DNA of 64,000 nt, from contig JANPWX010019213.1 of assembly GCA_024734555.1 (NCBI GenBank), positions 343,559-407,558 on the forward strand, written 5' to 3'. The DNA is from Trochalopteron elliotii. Its lineage: Eukaryota; Chordata; Aves; Passeriformes; Leiothrichidae. The notes beneath the pieces were generated by a model that worked only from the letters and a program-made list of their open reading frames with translations, did no database searches and was not told the origin of the DNA. Both the position numbers and the translations under genes were made by a program. Positions 11,336-24,225 of this stretch are shown piece after piece (the first letter of the stretch is position 1; each line of letters begins with the position of its first letter).

Positions 11336-14300
11336 AGACCTAGCTTGGACATTGTCTCTCCCTCACACATAATCTCTGCTGGCTGGTTTTGCTGGATTTC
11401 TTTCTCAGCACCTATTTAGTTGTGAGTAGGTGCCAGTATGTGGATGATTTTTCAGTACAGTTTCACCTTTTCATATAATCAATAAAAATTTAAATGAGAA
11501 GACCTTGGCTTCTTTAAAATCTATTATACCTAGGAACACATTCTGTAAAATTAAGCGTCTTAGGCCACAACCACAGCATAATATCAAGATGCTTTCTAAC
11601 TTTTTTCCTTGTTGTGATTTGTGTGTTTTTAGAAATGATGACTACAGCGTTCTGTTTCATGCCATGCATTTCAAGAATTGCATGACTGCTGCCCCAGCCG
11701 TTCTTCCCTCCTTGTTATGTCACAGACAGTTGTACCTGGCTCATATTATTTTCATATTTATGGCACACCTGTGCCATGCCCTTTCCTTCTCAGTGCTATG
11801 TACCACCACATTCTGCCTCTCTTTTAGTTGGAATCGAAATGGAAAGCTTTTTGGCTACTTCTCCCACAGATAACTCTGCCAGAACAACGTGGAAACTTGT
11901 ATTTGCACCACATTTAGAGGTGGTGTCCTCTTTCCTTTACGACCTGCAAACCACCATCAGCTCACTGTGCTCTCTGCCTGTTCCTTCTCACATGGAAGTA
12001 CCATCATGCACATTAGAGCCTTGCAAGGATCAAAGGTCTGGAAAGACCTCTTGCATAAACCTTATAGTCCCAGCTAACATAATAATTCTCTGTCATGTTC
12101 ATTTCTTTCACAATCATAAAAGGAAGGCTCAAAGCTATCACATGCATGTTGTTTACTAATCCATAACTAATGTGACCAATATGAAACTCTGTATATCCAC
12201 ATATGATCACTGAGAAAGGTGTGTGCAGCAAAATTTTTCCTACTCTACAGGGGAAAAAAAGTAAAAAATAACATTCAGCTCTGATGTAACTAAAAAAACT
12301 TTTAATTGTTTTCCCTTCTCTTATATTTTATGCTTGGCTGATTCTGCTTATGGGCCCTGGAAAGGCTAGCTCATCAGTTTTTGTTGTTAATCAAGAAGAG
12401 TAATGGTGTAAGTTATAAAGACATGAGATGATTCTTTGCTGAATAGGATAACAACTTTCAGAAAACACAAAGTAGGTATTTTAAACTTTTTTAAATGAAA
12501 TTATAAGACTGCTGTCTGAGTAAACAATGACCCCAAAACATACTGAGAATCCAGAATGGAGGAAGGGTTTCTCCTGTGTTCCTGGTGCAGCAGTTGCTGT
12601 TCTAGTAGTAGGGCTCTCACATGGCATTAGTGGCTTAGGGCACCATAACTACTCTGCTAAGGATCAGAAAACATGCTGCAGCTAGGGAAAATGGTGAAAA
12701 AATTCTTCACATACCCTTGATCCCATGATAAGTACTGCAGCAAGGACTGTGACAGTGCCATTGACACCTCTCAGAAGGTGCCGCTGGTCCTCAGATATGG
12801 GGCAGAAAGAGGGAGAACATCACAAGTCCAGCTGACTTGAAACATTAACTCCTGGCTCATCCTCCAGTCTGTGGCCCACCGACCACTCAGTTCACCCAGT
12901 GATCCTGCTTGGGCAATCTCACACACAGGGCCACCTGTGTGGTGTGCTTCACCCTCTCTCCAAGACACAGTTTGGGTGTCAGGACTGCTACTATACTGGT
13001 GACCAACTGCTGAGGCATAGGAAAGGGACATCTTTTCAGGGATAAATGCATAGAAAGGTTCAACTTCCTGTGCAAACAAGGACTAGAGCTGCCTTGCAGC
13101 CCAGTGGCTGCTTCCTGCAGCCTTGCACTGGCTCATGGCTGCCGTTGTTTGAAGGGCAGGTGGGCTGCCCCTGTGCAGTGGGACAAGAGGCTTATTTGGG
13201 CACTTGGCAGAATGAAAAGTCAAGGATGGGAATGAATAAACCCCGACCCTGGCAGCACTGCCTGACATCAGTCCACTCCTCCAGGATCCATCCCTGTGAG
13301 CTGCTCACCCCCTTCTTCCCATGACCATTCCATCTGGTGGGAAAGCATTGACACCTGTGCAGTTTTTTTCTGGTCTAGGTGGGGCAAAGAAGGGCCTCCA
13401 AGAGAAGAAGGCTGGGAGTGGTGTTAAGCTGGGAGAGAGGCTTGTGATGGAGGGGACAGAGGCCAGTGATGGAGAGGAGGAAGGACCCTGTTGTGGTGCC
13501 AGGAGCTGGACTGTGTTGCTGCCAAAGAGAGACAAGACCAAGGTGGGACATGGAGGAGGTCTGACTGCTGAAACAACTGCTTGTGTTGCTGATTGGTCCT
13601 TGAAGCCTTCCTATCATGGGTTCAGTGGCAACACTAATCACAGCATTTATTTGCAGTACACTTCATCTAGGAAATTAAACCAACGATCAGTGGCTTATTG
13701 CAAGACAGCATTTGACAAGGAACAGCTAAGAGAAAATTCTGGAGGAGCTTTGGGCAGGGCAACCTCTGCTACACAGCAAAATGAAGCCATTTCTAGTAAG
13801 TATTGGTGATATTCAACACAAGCCTACAAATTGCCGAAGTGGAGTGAGACAGTCTACCTCACTTTAAATATCAGGTCTGATTTCTATTTCATTATTAGCA
13901 GTAATTTACTTCTCCAACCAGGAAACTTTGAGGGAACAGATGTCTAAGTTTTTAAAGCACAGCTAGGAAGTACCACTGTACTATGAAATACTTTTGCTGT
14001 GTATGTACTGAGTTCTGAAGTGGATTTAAATGGATGAACTCTGGTGCAGCCTGCTCAGTAATGCATGAAGAAAAGAGTTGGAGGTGTCGAAAATGTCAAA
14101 TACCTTTCTCATATGAATATTTGACTATTAGTAAAGATAAAATTATCTTTGTGTTTTGAGTTTATAATGTCTCTTTTGTAACAGTAAGAAACAGCACTGA
14201 TTATGATTTGCTGTTTTCATTGCTTTGTGTGATTATTGGGAACAGGTCAAGAATCATGCCCAGAACAGGCACTAGGTGGAGAAGAATAAGGGACAAAAAA

Positions 14301-16179
14301 ATAAGAAAAGTTTCTGCTTTTTGAAGCCAGGCCATTGCTTCTGTGGGCATCTCCTCACTTTTCTCTGGGTGACCCAACATGCAGGACACAGGGGCCAGAG
14401 TGAGGAGAGAGGGATGCCAGTTCATGGGAATTCCCAGAGCCAAGGTGATGCTCCCGGGGACAAGTGGTTCTCCTGGGGCTGGTTTACATCCTGATCCTGA
14501 TAGTATTTGTGCACTTTGGAAACAGTGTTGAACAAAATCACTAAAAATGGTAGAGATTATTGCAGTTTCTTCTATCCCTCTCTAACTTGTAATTAAGGTA
14601 TTCTGAAGTGTCAGATGAATAGGAACCAGGATGCCAAAACAAGATAACCCAGATCTTCTGTCTTTTGCAGGCCCCCTCCGAGAGGTCAGATTTCTGTAAA
14701 TATGAACATTTGGAATAATTCATGGAGTAAAGTTTCATTAAGGCAAACTATTTCAATCACAAACCGTATGCACTCTCTGAATCCAGAACAGAAGCCCATA
14801 ATTGCGAAAATCTGAAGATGCAGCTGAGCACATGAGATACAGACTAAAGCAATCCCTGAAAAAATGTGCAAACCCTGTCATTTGGCTTTGCTCTTCACAT
14901 ACATGTAAGTACCAGGGGAGCAGAAGGAACAGTGGGCTAGTCCATGGTGCCTATTCAAGACCCACTTCTACAAGCCCAGGGGAACACAGGGGAAGAGAAG
15001 TAGTTGGGAGCCCAAATTAGGAACTCATTGGAAGGAACATCACATACAGGACCCTTGCAAGTTTGTCCCAGGGAAGGCTCAGGGGAACACAGGCAACTAA
15101 CAAGAAGACAAAATCTGTGCTCTGCTGCTGGAGGGATATGCACTCTTGAGATATATTCCCACTTATGGATTCTGCCCTACTCAGCAAGAGAAGAACTGGT
15201 GTTGTCTGTGTTCCTGTACGTGCTCCATGAGTCTGTGTTGAGCTGTGTGGCTAGATGTCCTCACGTGTGTGAACATACATGAGTGCTTCTGCACACACCT
15301 CCTTGGAGCATATGCTCAAACTGCTTCTGGCTCGACCTCACCTGGGCTGCTGGATCCAGCACTTGATACCACCATTCTTCACCACCTGCCAGCTGAGAAA
15401 CATATCCCACATTTCACTGGAACAGTGCTTCATTCTCCAAATGTATAATCCTTTCCACAGCAAAAACTGTCTCAAGTCATCAGATATGCAAAAATTCCAT
15501 CTGCATTGCTTCTCTTGCCTGGTGTAAAAGCCACATCATGGACATTTTATCGATCACTAACAGGAAATTGAACCTTATGTTCAAACATGAGCAGCCCTTT
15601 AGGAGAAAAGTAGCAGTTTTTCCTGGGGGTTTACTTCAGCCTCCACAGATCCTGTGCCCTTATTCCAGAGCTGCTAACAGCTGAGAAACACTTTCCAATA
15701 AGGAGGAATGAGGTTCACCTGCCCAGTGCAGATCCCACTCTCCTGCACCTCTGAGGAGAATGGCATGAGGTCACAGAGCATCCTCCTGCCAAGCAATGGC
15801 ACAGCAAATCCTCTCTGTTATCCCTCAATGCAGGATTTTAAACATTCAATCTTAAAATATTCATCTGTCCCTCTCTTTCTCAGTTCTCAGAAAGTCTTTC
15901 TCAGACTTTCTCAGTCTGGATTTCTGTCCCTCACACAGCGATTTTCAAAATTTTGTTAGAAAGGCAGTCCTCAGAAATTCCAGACTGATGTCAGTATTAT
16001 AGGTATTAAATACACTTATGTACATGTATAGAACTGCATCCCTACTGTGAGGCAAGAAGGGGAAGATCCTAGGACTTGGCCAAGTCCATAAGGAACACCC
16101 TCTACAGAGTGAAGATCCCACTTTCCATGTCCTATGGTAGCATTAACTAATACTCTTGTGCCATGTGGTGCTGGCAGCT
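11336..16179. other. Unique non-coding sequence
   Basis: No gene or repeat family recognised. The 162-codon plus-strand frame at 13321-13809 has no domain, and its flanks show no promoter or splice context. The part 13860-14190 is AT-rich and could be another conserved non-coding block, but it has no distinguishing motif. Confidence 0.5.
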
Positions 16180-16800
16180 CTCTGTTTGTTGTACAGAAAT
16201 GTAAACAGTTATGATATTAAACTTATTCACTTGCTTGGACTTTAACTTACTAAGTAAGCTAAATTAATTGTCGAGTTAAAACAACAAATGCTATGGATGA
16301 CTGTAGCTATGTAAAGGTAGCCGTGCCCAAGCCAATTTTTTAACCTGTTTAGTCTGTGCAGGAAAGTGGGAGTAAATATGTATTTTTAAAAAACTTGCAT
16401 TGTTCCAATTAATTTTACTCTTTTAGACATGCATGTTTTGCAAAAGAAGGGAGGCTGGGGCAGAAAAAGTATTTGACAGATTCGTACTCCTCAAAGGACT
16501 GGTAAAAAGGGTCATCAATTCACCCAGTTAATCTTTGGTCTAGCCAGGGAAACCCAATATCCCACTGGACAGCCAGCAGTTGCTGCTCATGGAAACCTCC
16601 CCCACTGCATAAAATGAATGGCTTATTTTCAGACCATCAAATCCATTTAACAGGGAGGTGAAATATGCAATTAGTATCATAGAAATGAGCTTCAGGTCAT
16701 GATGCATCTTAATTAGCTATGTAATTTTATTTATGTTCCATTTGTAAAATACAATCTTGTAATTACTGCCTGAATGTTGAGTGAAGTTGGTTTTGGGGTT
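16180..16800. other. AT-rich block, candidate conserved non-coding element
   Basis: This is non-repetitive AT-rich sequence with TTAATTAGCTATGTAATTTT and several ATTA/TAAT cores (16640-16770), and AAATTAATTG near 16260. It has the appearance of a homeodomain-bound enhancer. This is inference from texture alone. Confidence 0.28.
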
Positions 16801-17689
16801 TTTTTAGCCTTGAGTCATAAAGGAAAAAGAAATGTTTGGCAGATGGGGAGGGAAGTTTCCTGAGGTTAAATGAGGTTTCAGCACACACGTGCTCCACCAC
16901 TACTTGAAGGGCTGTGGATTATGTGTTAGCTTTTGGGTCTCAAATTTAATAAACAAACAGAAAATCACAAGTAGTCCAAATGACTCTTCTGGTAGGATCT
17001 GTTCACATAGTATAATTTCTGCTAGGAGCTATTTGCTTTTCATCTCAGGTAAAAGGGAACAACAGACACTAGATTTTATTTGTCCTGCACCAATCTTGCT
17101 TACTTAGGGTCAGGATTATTGTTTGCTGGAAATCTGTTTCCTGAGACGTTTCTTGACAAACAATCACTCTTGTTTCTCCACAATTCTTTGGGAAGAAGAA
17201 TGTTTGAAAGACTGCTGTTTGGTGAGGAAAATCTCCTTTTCAGATATATCTATGACTCTAACATTTTGCTACTTATTCAGGATGATTATCCATTACTAAA
17301 CACCTAGTAAATGAAGCAGTCTTGTTGGTGTGCCCCCAGGAGTGATCACGGCTTTTCTGGATTGGATTTGACAGCAGTAACATTTTAGCCGCAGCAGACC
17401 ATGGCCAACCTTCAAATAGGATTCTCAAATTCTCCCAGTGTGACCATGCAGGATGCTGTAGAGGGTGTTTTGCAAAGGGTGAGCAAAGGCAAATCCTGTG
17501 GAAAAAAACAAACCTGGGGGAAAACCCCATATTTCACAGTAGATGAGGAAGGGTCATATCTCCAGGGTAGATGGGTGTCAGTACCACAGCAGATGATGCA
17601 AAACCACTCTTGCATAAGTACCTAAGAGCACTGCTCACCTCACTCCCCACAGTCCTGCTACATGCTTGCTTGGAAAGAAGTGAATAATC
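16801..17689. other. Unique non-coding sequence
   Basis: Nothing recognised. Confidence 0.5.
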
Positions 17690-18075
17690 ACAGAATTACA
17701 AAATCATTTAGGTTGGAAAAACTCTTTAAGATCAAGGCTAACCATTAGGTCAGCATTGCCAAGGCCACCAGTAAACCATATCTACATGGGCCACATCTAC
17801 ATATCTTTTAAATCCTTCCAGGGATGATGACTCTACCACTGCCCTGTGAAGCCTCTGCCAGGGCTGCACAACCCTTTTAATGAAGATTTTTTCCCTAACA
17901 TCCAAACGAAACTTCTCCTGGCACAATTTAGGGTCATTTCCTCTTGACCTGTCACTTGGTACTTGGGAGCAAAGTTCAACCTCTACCTCCCTACGACTAC
18001 TTTCATGTAGTTGTAGAAGCTGCAGGGGATCAAGAGGATGCAAGTTGGAGGGAGCATTGGTACTTGGCAGGCTAC
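17690..18075 (-). mobile_element. CR1 LINE 3' fragment, antisense
   Basis: It opens with ATCACAGAATTACAAAATCA and TTAGGTTGGAAAAACTC, the reverse complement of the CR1 terminus. The usual upstream order follows: a segment like CCTTCCAGGGATGATGACTC, then TGCCAGGGCTGCACAACCC, then CTGGCACAATTTAGG and CCTCTTGACCTGTCACTTGG. It is 5'-truncated and non-coding. Confidence 0.9.
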
Positions 18076-18239
18076 AAAACTTTCTCAGAGTCATTCACAA
18101 TTCATAGAGAATTGATGCATTGTAATTCAGAAGAAAGAAGTCATCCAAAGAAGTCAACATGTTACCTTGGGGCTTACTCACTGGCTTTGCAAAGTACATG
18201 TCATGTTCCTGCTTTTATTCAAAGAGGCATTTCATTAGA

Positions 18240-18480
18240 GTGCAGAAAATATTTCCATTTAGAAAAGCTGTCTTGCAAAATTAGTGAGCATGTAAAGCCT
18301 TCTAAAACTACTCATGGTTACTTAATAGCTGATTAATAATTAAATGATAGCTTGTAATTAATTACAATGCAGACAACAATTCCTAGTTCTCCTGTAAAGC
18401 AGAAGAGCCAGATTGGACGAGGGCAGAGCCTGCAAAGCCAACAACAAATAATGATGCTGCTGATCAGTGTCACCTGTTCT
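18240..18480. other. Candidate conserved non-coding element
   Basis: Unique sequence with a run of TAAT/ATTA words around a perfect 16-base palindrome. See the separate entry for the palindrome. Confidence 0.28.
18352..18367. promoter_or_regulatory. Paired-type homeodomain palindrome
   Basis: TTGTAATTAATTACAA is a perfect 16-base palindrome. Its core TAAT-TA-ATTA is the P2-type dimer site bound by paired-class homeodomains. The sequence match is direct; binding is inference. Confidence 0.4.
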
Positions 18481-20454
18481 CCACCTGGTCTGTGATCACC
18501 CCTCTCCTGAAGAGCCAACGCCTCCTGGAAATGGAGCAGAAAAATGCTGGAGACAGGAGCTTTGAGAGCTTCAGCTTTGAGAGGTAGGTGGTGGGGAAAT
18601 AACTCCCATCCTGAAGTATCAGCTGGATACAGATGTGCAAAGCTGACATTTCGTCAGGATGCATTTGCTGTCAGAAGGTATGCCTGGGGTTCATCAGAGC
18701 CCAGGAACTCGGTGATTCCTAATAGCTGCTACCAGAGAACAATCCTCTGTTGAGCCTTCTGCAGAAGAAGAGTCTACCATGTGAACAGTGGCACTGGCAT
18801 CTTGGAAGGTCCAGTTCACCTCATTACAAAGTCACAGGCATTCCAGTGGAGGTGGTGTCCAAAAAAATCTGGCTACTGAACCACTTTGTCAAGTCTGTAT
18901 TGTGATTGAAATGGTGCTTCAGGAAACTGGAGGCTGGTGAGTCCTACCTCCTCACCATGACTTTTTCAGCACAGCCGGAGAGGATGGTTTTCTAGTGGTG
19001 ACACAGGTCAGAAACCACATGACCTTAGATGTGTTCTTATAGCTTCAACATTCCTGCACTGGGTGATGCAGCTTCAGAGAAGTTATTCTTTTTGATGCAT
19101 TCAGTAACAAATGAATGGAGGTGCCTGGGGTAGCCTGGGAGCTATCTGGGAAGCCGAGAAACACTAGCTGCACTGCTGGGGAAGAAGCTCTCTAAATGGA
19201 GGGACAGGCAAGCTGGAAAATCTTAAACCAACATATTTTCTTCTGTTCTCTGAAGGCTAGAGTCCTGAGGGCAGCCTGGGGCTGACAGGGCAGAAGCCTA
19301 CAGGTGGCTGGGGACTTGAGCTCCAGCTCAGCCAGGAAGACCAGGATGTCCTGTCTTTTGCAGAACTCTGAATTTCCAAGCTCAGATAGAGAGAGAAGCA
19401 CCTATTAATCACTCCAACTGCCTGGTCTCCCCACTCTCTCCCTCCCCCCCTTCCCCCCCTCACTCCAATTTCTCTCCTTCTGGCTTTTTCCCCCTCCCAG
19501 TGATCCTGGATCTCTTGCAGTATAACCTGCATTATAGGAAGATGTGGTCTCCTGCTGCATTCCCGAAGATCTACAGGGGTGGAACAGGACAGAGAAGAGG
19601 AGAAGGGGCTTTGCAAAGCAAATCCATGGGTGAAAGACTGAGATCTGTCCCAGGGTGAACCCAGGACCTTCCTCTTTGTCCCAGACATATGGTGGAGGAA
19701 CAGGACAGTGGCTGGTTGGCTGGTTGCTACACTCCAGCTTGTTGATGACGAAAGAAAATCAGCTGCCTCTGGGCTTGACACGGACCTGTGAGCTCTTTTC
19801 ATTAAGGGAAGACACCAGCTGCTGAGGCCCCCAGGAGAGTCTCAGGGTTGCAGAGGAGAGAGGGATAAATGAATTGTGTCACTTTGCAGTGACTTGGAAA
19901 GGGATAACAACAGATCACAAGCAGCACCTTGGAGATCTTACTGTGCAAATAGGAAAAGAGTGGAAGATGAGCAAACTGTGGTGATGCCAGTGATCACATC
20001 CAAAACCAGAGCTGCCAGCATGTTCCTTGCAAGAAGTTCTCCACCATAATTGCAATTATCCAGAGATAAACAGCACACCCACCTCTAACTCCAGGGAATT
20101 TAGGCAACTTCCATTTAGGAAGGTTTGAATATTTTCTTATTAAATTTGTCAGTATCTTCAAACTAATTCAAATACAGAAAATTATCTGAAGAACTTCCTG
20201 GTTTTTAATGATTTATTGTGCTCCAGTGCAGACCAGAATTTGTGAACCCCACTTAGCTCTCTCAAGGAACAGGAAGAAATTCCCACTACCATAGTGATAA
20301 TGTCTGCAGATGCCACAGGTTAGCAGAATGTCTGATTTGGTAGATCACTCAAATCTGCAGAGTATGCTGGTTTTACTTGACAAACACATCTTTCACATGA
20401 TGAAATGCAAGGTCAGGCAGGTGAGTGCATGAAATGTTCTCAGCCTTGTAGGAA
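18481..20454. other. Unique non-coding sequence
   Basis: No gene or repeat family recognised apart from a C-rich tract at 19436-19460. The 181-codon minus-strand frame at 19257-19802 crosses that tract and is rich in S, R and G from base composition. Confidence 0.5.
19436..19460. repeat. Poly-C tract
   Basis: Two runs of seven C separated by two T, next to further CCC runs. The minus strand therefore has G-runs able to form a G-quadruplex. Confidence 0.8.
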
Positions 20455-20560
20455 GGAGGGAAGTTGTCGAGTCACCATCCCTGGAGGCATTTGAAAGCCA
20501 TGTAGATTTGATGCTTGGAGACATGGGTTAGGAGGAGCCTTGGCCGTGCTTGGGGAACTC
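20455..20560 (+). mobile_element. CR1 LINE 3' fragment, sense
   Basis: GAGTCACCATCCCTGGAGGC, then AAAGCCATGTAGATTTGATG and CTTGGAGACATGGGTTAG match the CR1 3' UTR in order. The 3' terminus is lost. Confidence 0.65.
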
Positions 20561-21699
20561 TGTTCTGAGTACCACAGCAAAGTAAAGTGTTTCAGAGTCA
20601 GGAAATACATAGGCAAACTGGACATGGCTTTTTGTAAGTCTCCTAGAATAACTCACACCCTGGAAACCATAATTAATTTGAGAAATTGAAGGAAGAGCAG
20701 CTCCTTTGGTTGTCCCAAGGGTCAGTTTGAAAACAACTTGACCTATCTGGTCTGAAAAGCTTGAGCTTTGAGCATAAGGCTGCAATATGGCAGAGAAGAG
20801 CTCCTGCACTGAGCAGAGACACAACGGGAATCAAGAATTGTGTTGCGCAAACAAAGGGTATCTTGAACAAATTTAAGTTGGGGAGATAATTGAACACTGG
20901 ATCCTTTGCAATAAAATGAGTTTTTCACTGTTGACTCCTCCAGGTGTAGATTCAAAATATAAATTAGGTGCTGGCCTTGGAATTGCTGAGAAAGGCTGAT
21001 GGTATAAAGCGCTCTCATTCCGGGAGACAGGGCAGGTGATGTTTCTCTTTCTGGCCTCGCCACATCAGGTACTATGCACTGAACTTCAACGAGAGTGCAA
21101 TAAAACCCATGAAGGTTTGGTGGTGGAGGTCCTGCAGCATCACCTTTACGCCTGGGTTAGACGCAGCAAAACACACTTTTCTCTAAACATTGGAGACAGT
21201 CGTTCAATTTTGACTCCTACAGTGCAAAACCAATGTGGTAGTCAGAAGCCTTGCAAACAGAAGCTGGAAGGCTGAATAAATGTGCCACGTTGCTCTGCTG
21301 CAACACCTTAGATGAATTCCACCATGCGGAACAGACCTGTCCTGGGAAGGTTAAGGTTTGGAGTCCGTAGGTCTCTGGCTGGCAGAGGCTGACCTCCAGC
21401 AGCTCCTACAGAGGAGGCTGTGTGTGCACAGACCTTGGCCCCTGGACACCTGTATAATTGCTTTAAACCTTTTCTTTGGGTCAATAAATCCCTACCAACT
21501 ATTTTCTAAAAAGGGGAGTACACAGGTGACAAACTGCTTACAGTAGAAATAATGTGAATATTAAGTTAATCAAAGCATTCACATTGGAAGGGATTAAAAG
21601 AGGGAAGGGGGAAAAAAAGCCAGCTCGTAACAAGCAATCCATGTCACTTTTTTTCCCTCCTGTGTACTCTTGCTCTGTCCCATTTGTCTAGCAGTAATC
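20561..21699. other. Unique non-coding sequence
   Basis: Nothing recognised. Confidence 0.5.
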
Positions 21700-22220
21700 T
21701 ACATTTCAAATTATTACATGGGAAGCTGAAGTGGTAGTGACAGGGATAAACGAAGCTTGTTAAACTAATAGCTGCACTAATGCCCAAATATGTGAACTTC
21801 CAGAGTCAGGCAGCATCCAAGGCTGCCGGAGCTGTCAGCCCCGCTCCCCCTGGGCTCGTCCGCCAGCCGCTGCCACATGATGAATGGCCCTGTCGAGTAA
21901 ATTCATCCGGGGCCCAATTAAATAGGCAGAAATGAACTAGAGCCGTCAACCAGGGAGAGAGAAAAGGAGAGGGAGGGAGGGAGGAAGAAAGAGAGAAGAT
22001 TTAAAAAAAAAGCCAAGGGGTGGGAGGAGGGGAGAAATATTCCTCACAAAGTCAAGGAAGCTCTGGCGCAGTGAAGTCATTCTGTCAGAAAATGGCCATT
22101 TAATGCTTTGCCGAGCCCACGACAGATAAGTCATCTGAGGAAGCTTTAGTGGAGTCCCAGGGCATTTCATTTATTAATTATCAGCTTCAAGTGGGGATTG
22201 CAGCCACCTCTGTCTCTTCC
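21700..22220. other. Compact unique block, candidate deeply conserved non-coding element
   Basis: Two unique segments flank a purine tract: about 21700-21950 (with CATGATGAATGGCCCTGTCG and GGGCCCAATTAAATAGGC) and about 22040-22200 (with AAAATGGCCATTTAATGC, AGATAAGTCATCTGAGGAAG and TTATTAATTATCAGC). High word complexity with mixed homeodomain, GATA and AP-1-like words is typical of vertebrate developmental enhancers. A 121-nt stop-free run has no coding character. Confidence 0.4.
21951..21999 (+). repeat. Polypurine tract
   Basis: A G/A-only run with GGGA repeats (GGGAGGGAGGGAGG) embedded between the two halves of the candidate conserved block. Confidence 0.75.
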
Positions 22221-23606
22221 CCATCCCTTTTCTGCACTGAATGCTGTCAGACCCGTGCCTCCTCCCTGTCAGGTGGGAGGCGGCTGAGCAGCCACGGGCC
22301 ACTTGGGCACACAGAGGTGGGGACAGAGGAGAGAAGGCACTGCGAGCTCTTCATGTATCCTTCTACTTCATCTTTGTCAAAAAATCCAGCCGTGGCACTT
22401 CACCCCTGGCTCCAGCCCTCTCCTTCCCCTCTTGGACCCAAAAACCCCCAGCACCACAGGGACTGCTCAGACCCAATAAAATGGCCCTACCTGCTCCACC
22501 GTGTCCCCTCCTGTCCCCCATCCCCTCCCCTTTAGGCAAGCCAAGCCCTGAGGAGATGTCTCCTCTGCTGCATGTGGGCAGGGGCTGGGCCCATGGATAA
22601 AGCAGCCCTTGGAGGCCATGTTCTCCCTCAGGAAACCAGAGACATGTTGGGTGGCTTTGGATGAATATTCAACCTGCTGCATGCAGGACCTCCTGTCCCA
22701 CATGTCCTTGCTTTATCCCACCAGCCCTGTGCCCGCATTTGTCACCTCAGTGCTGAGCCCTGCCTGATGTGGTGCCTCCCTATCACCAGCAGTGACGGGG
22801 TAGGTGAAGGCAGACCAGGGAGAGCTGCTGACCTGGGTGAGTCCTCAACCAATTTTCCCTGGTAGACTCCAGCACAGTGGATGGCAGCCAGTGAATGTAT
22901 CTTCCCAGAGCCTTCTCCAAAGCCACAGTTTTTCTTCTGCTCTGCATACAGACATGGCCAGCCACTTCTCAAGGAAAACTTGGCACTGCTTTTGGTGAAG
23001 TAGCCCCTTCCTCCAGCATCAGTCCCTAAGTTCTTGCTGAAACACCAGGCTGGTGAAACCCAAAGGCTATCATTCAGCACTGCTGCTTCACATCACAAAG
23101 GACTTGCCCCATCTCTCTTTCCGGCCACACACTTCAAATAAGTTCTAAAAATAACATATTAGTTATTTTTATTGGCAGGATACACGACATGGTGTTTGGA
23201 CAAAGCAATTAAATTAATGTAGGAGCACTCTCACAGCCCAGAAAAGTGATGTTTATCTAGTGAGAGGCTGGGAAAAAAGTTGCAGTTCACGATGGGATAC
23301 ATGAAGGATGCCCAGCCTGGCACGGTGAAGAGTGGCTGGCAGCCCAGTTGGCCTGTTCTCTAATCCATACTAACTCCTGGTCCTGATTCTTGATCCATGG
23401 AGGCTGCAGGGGCTGTGGCAGGAACAAAGTAACTATTCAGTTGTGCAGAGATTAGCATCTTGATAAACCTGGTCCTGGCTCTGCTTCATTCGGTGGTTTC
23501 CCATCTGGGAACAATCTGGGGACAATCTCTATAGCACTGAGACTTTTGTTCACCTCTGCCAGGTCTCTCTAGCCCTGCAAGTCTAGGGCATAATCTAGCC
23601 ATAAAT
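22221..23606. other. Unique non-coding sequence
   Basis: Moderately GC-rich and C-rich in places (22430-22530). No gene or repeat recognised. Confidence 0.5.
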
Positions 23607-24225
23607 TCATAGAATCACAGAATGGCCTGGGTTGGAACGGACCCTAAAGATCATCTCATTCCATCCCTTGTCTAACCTTTGTCTGGAACATTTCCAGGGA
23701 TGTGGCATCAACAACTTCTCTGCGCCTCACTACCCCTACGGTCAAGAACTTTTCCTAATACCTAATCTAAGCCTATTCTCTATCCATTTGGCCCTCCCCT
23801 CCCCTCAGGCCCAAGTTTAGGCACAGCACTCAAGATGAGGCCTTACCAGTGCCCAAAGCAGAGGGACAATGACTGCCCTGGGCCTGCTGGCCACACTATT
23901 CCTTATACAGGCCAGGTGTCATTTGCCTTCTTGGCCACCTGAGCACACCAGGGCTGCCAACCAGTACCCCCAAGTCCTTCTCCAGCTTTCCAGCCACTCT
24001 TGCTCAGCCTGAAGCTGCCTGAGGCTCTTGTGACCCAAGGGCAGGACCCAGCACTTCTTGCTGAACCTCATTCTGCTGACCTCAGCCCATCGAACAAGCC
24101 TGTCCAGATCCCTCTGCAGAGCCTCCATCTCCTTAAGCTTGCCACTCCCAAAGCTTTCTCTGCATTAGCTGGCCCAGTGTGTGCCTTCCAATATTGTCCC
24201 CAGTTAGGGGTCCCATCCACTTTGC
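23607..24225 (-). mobile_element. CR1 LINE fragment with ORF2 C-terminal remnant, antisense
   Basis: It begins with TCATAGAATCACAGAATGG, the reverse of the CR1 end, and continues through a segment like GGAACGGACCCTAAAGATCA. On the minus strand, 24128-23919 reads LDRLVRWAEVSRMRFS, then a VLPLGH segment. This corresponds to the stretch after the reverse transcriptase palm of CR1 ORF2 (canonical LDRLERWA...). The 3' UTR part is internally deleted near 23810. It is inactive. Confidence 0.88.

Noticed and set aside
13321..13809. 162-codon plus-strand open frame
   Set aside because: No recognisable family, heavily G/K/E-rich at the start from purine-rich DNA, and no supporting signals.
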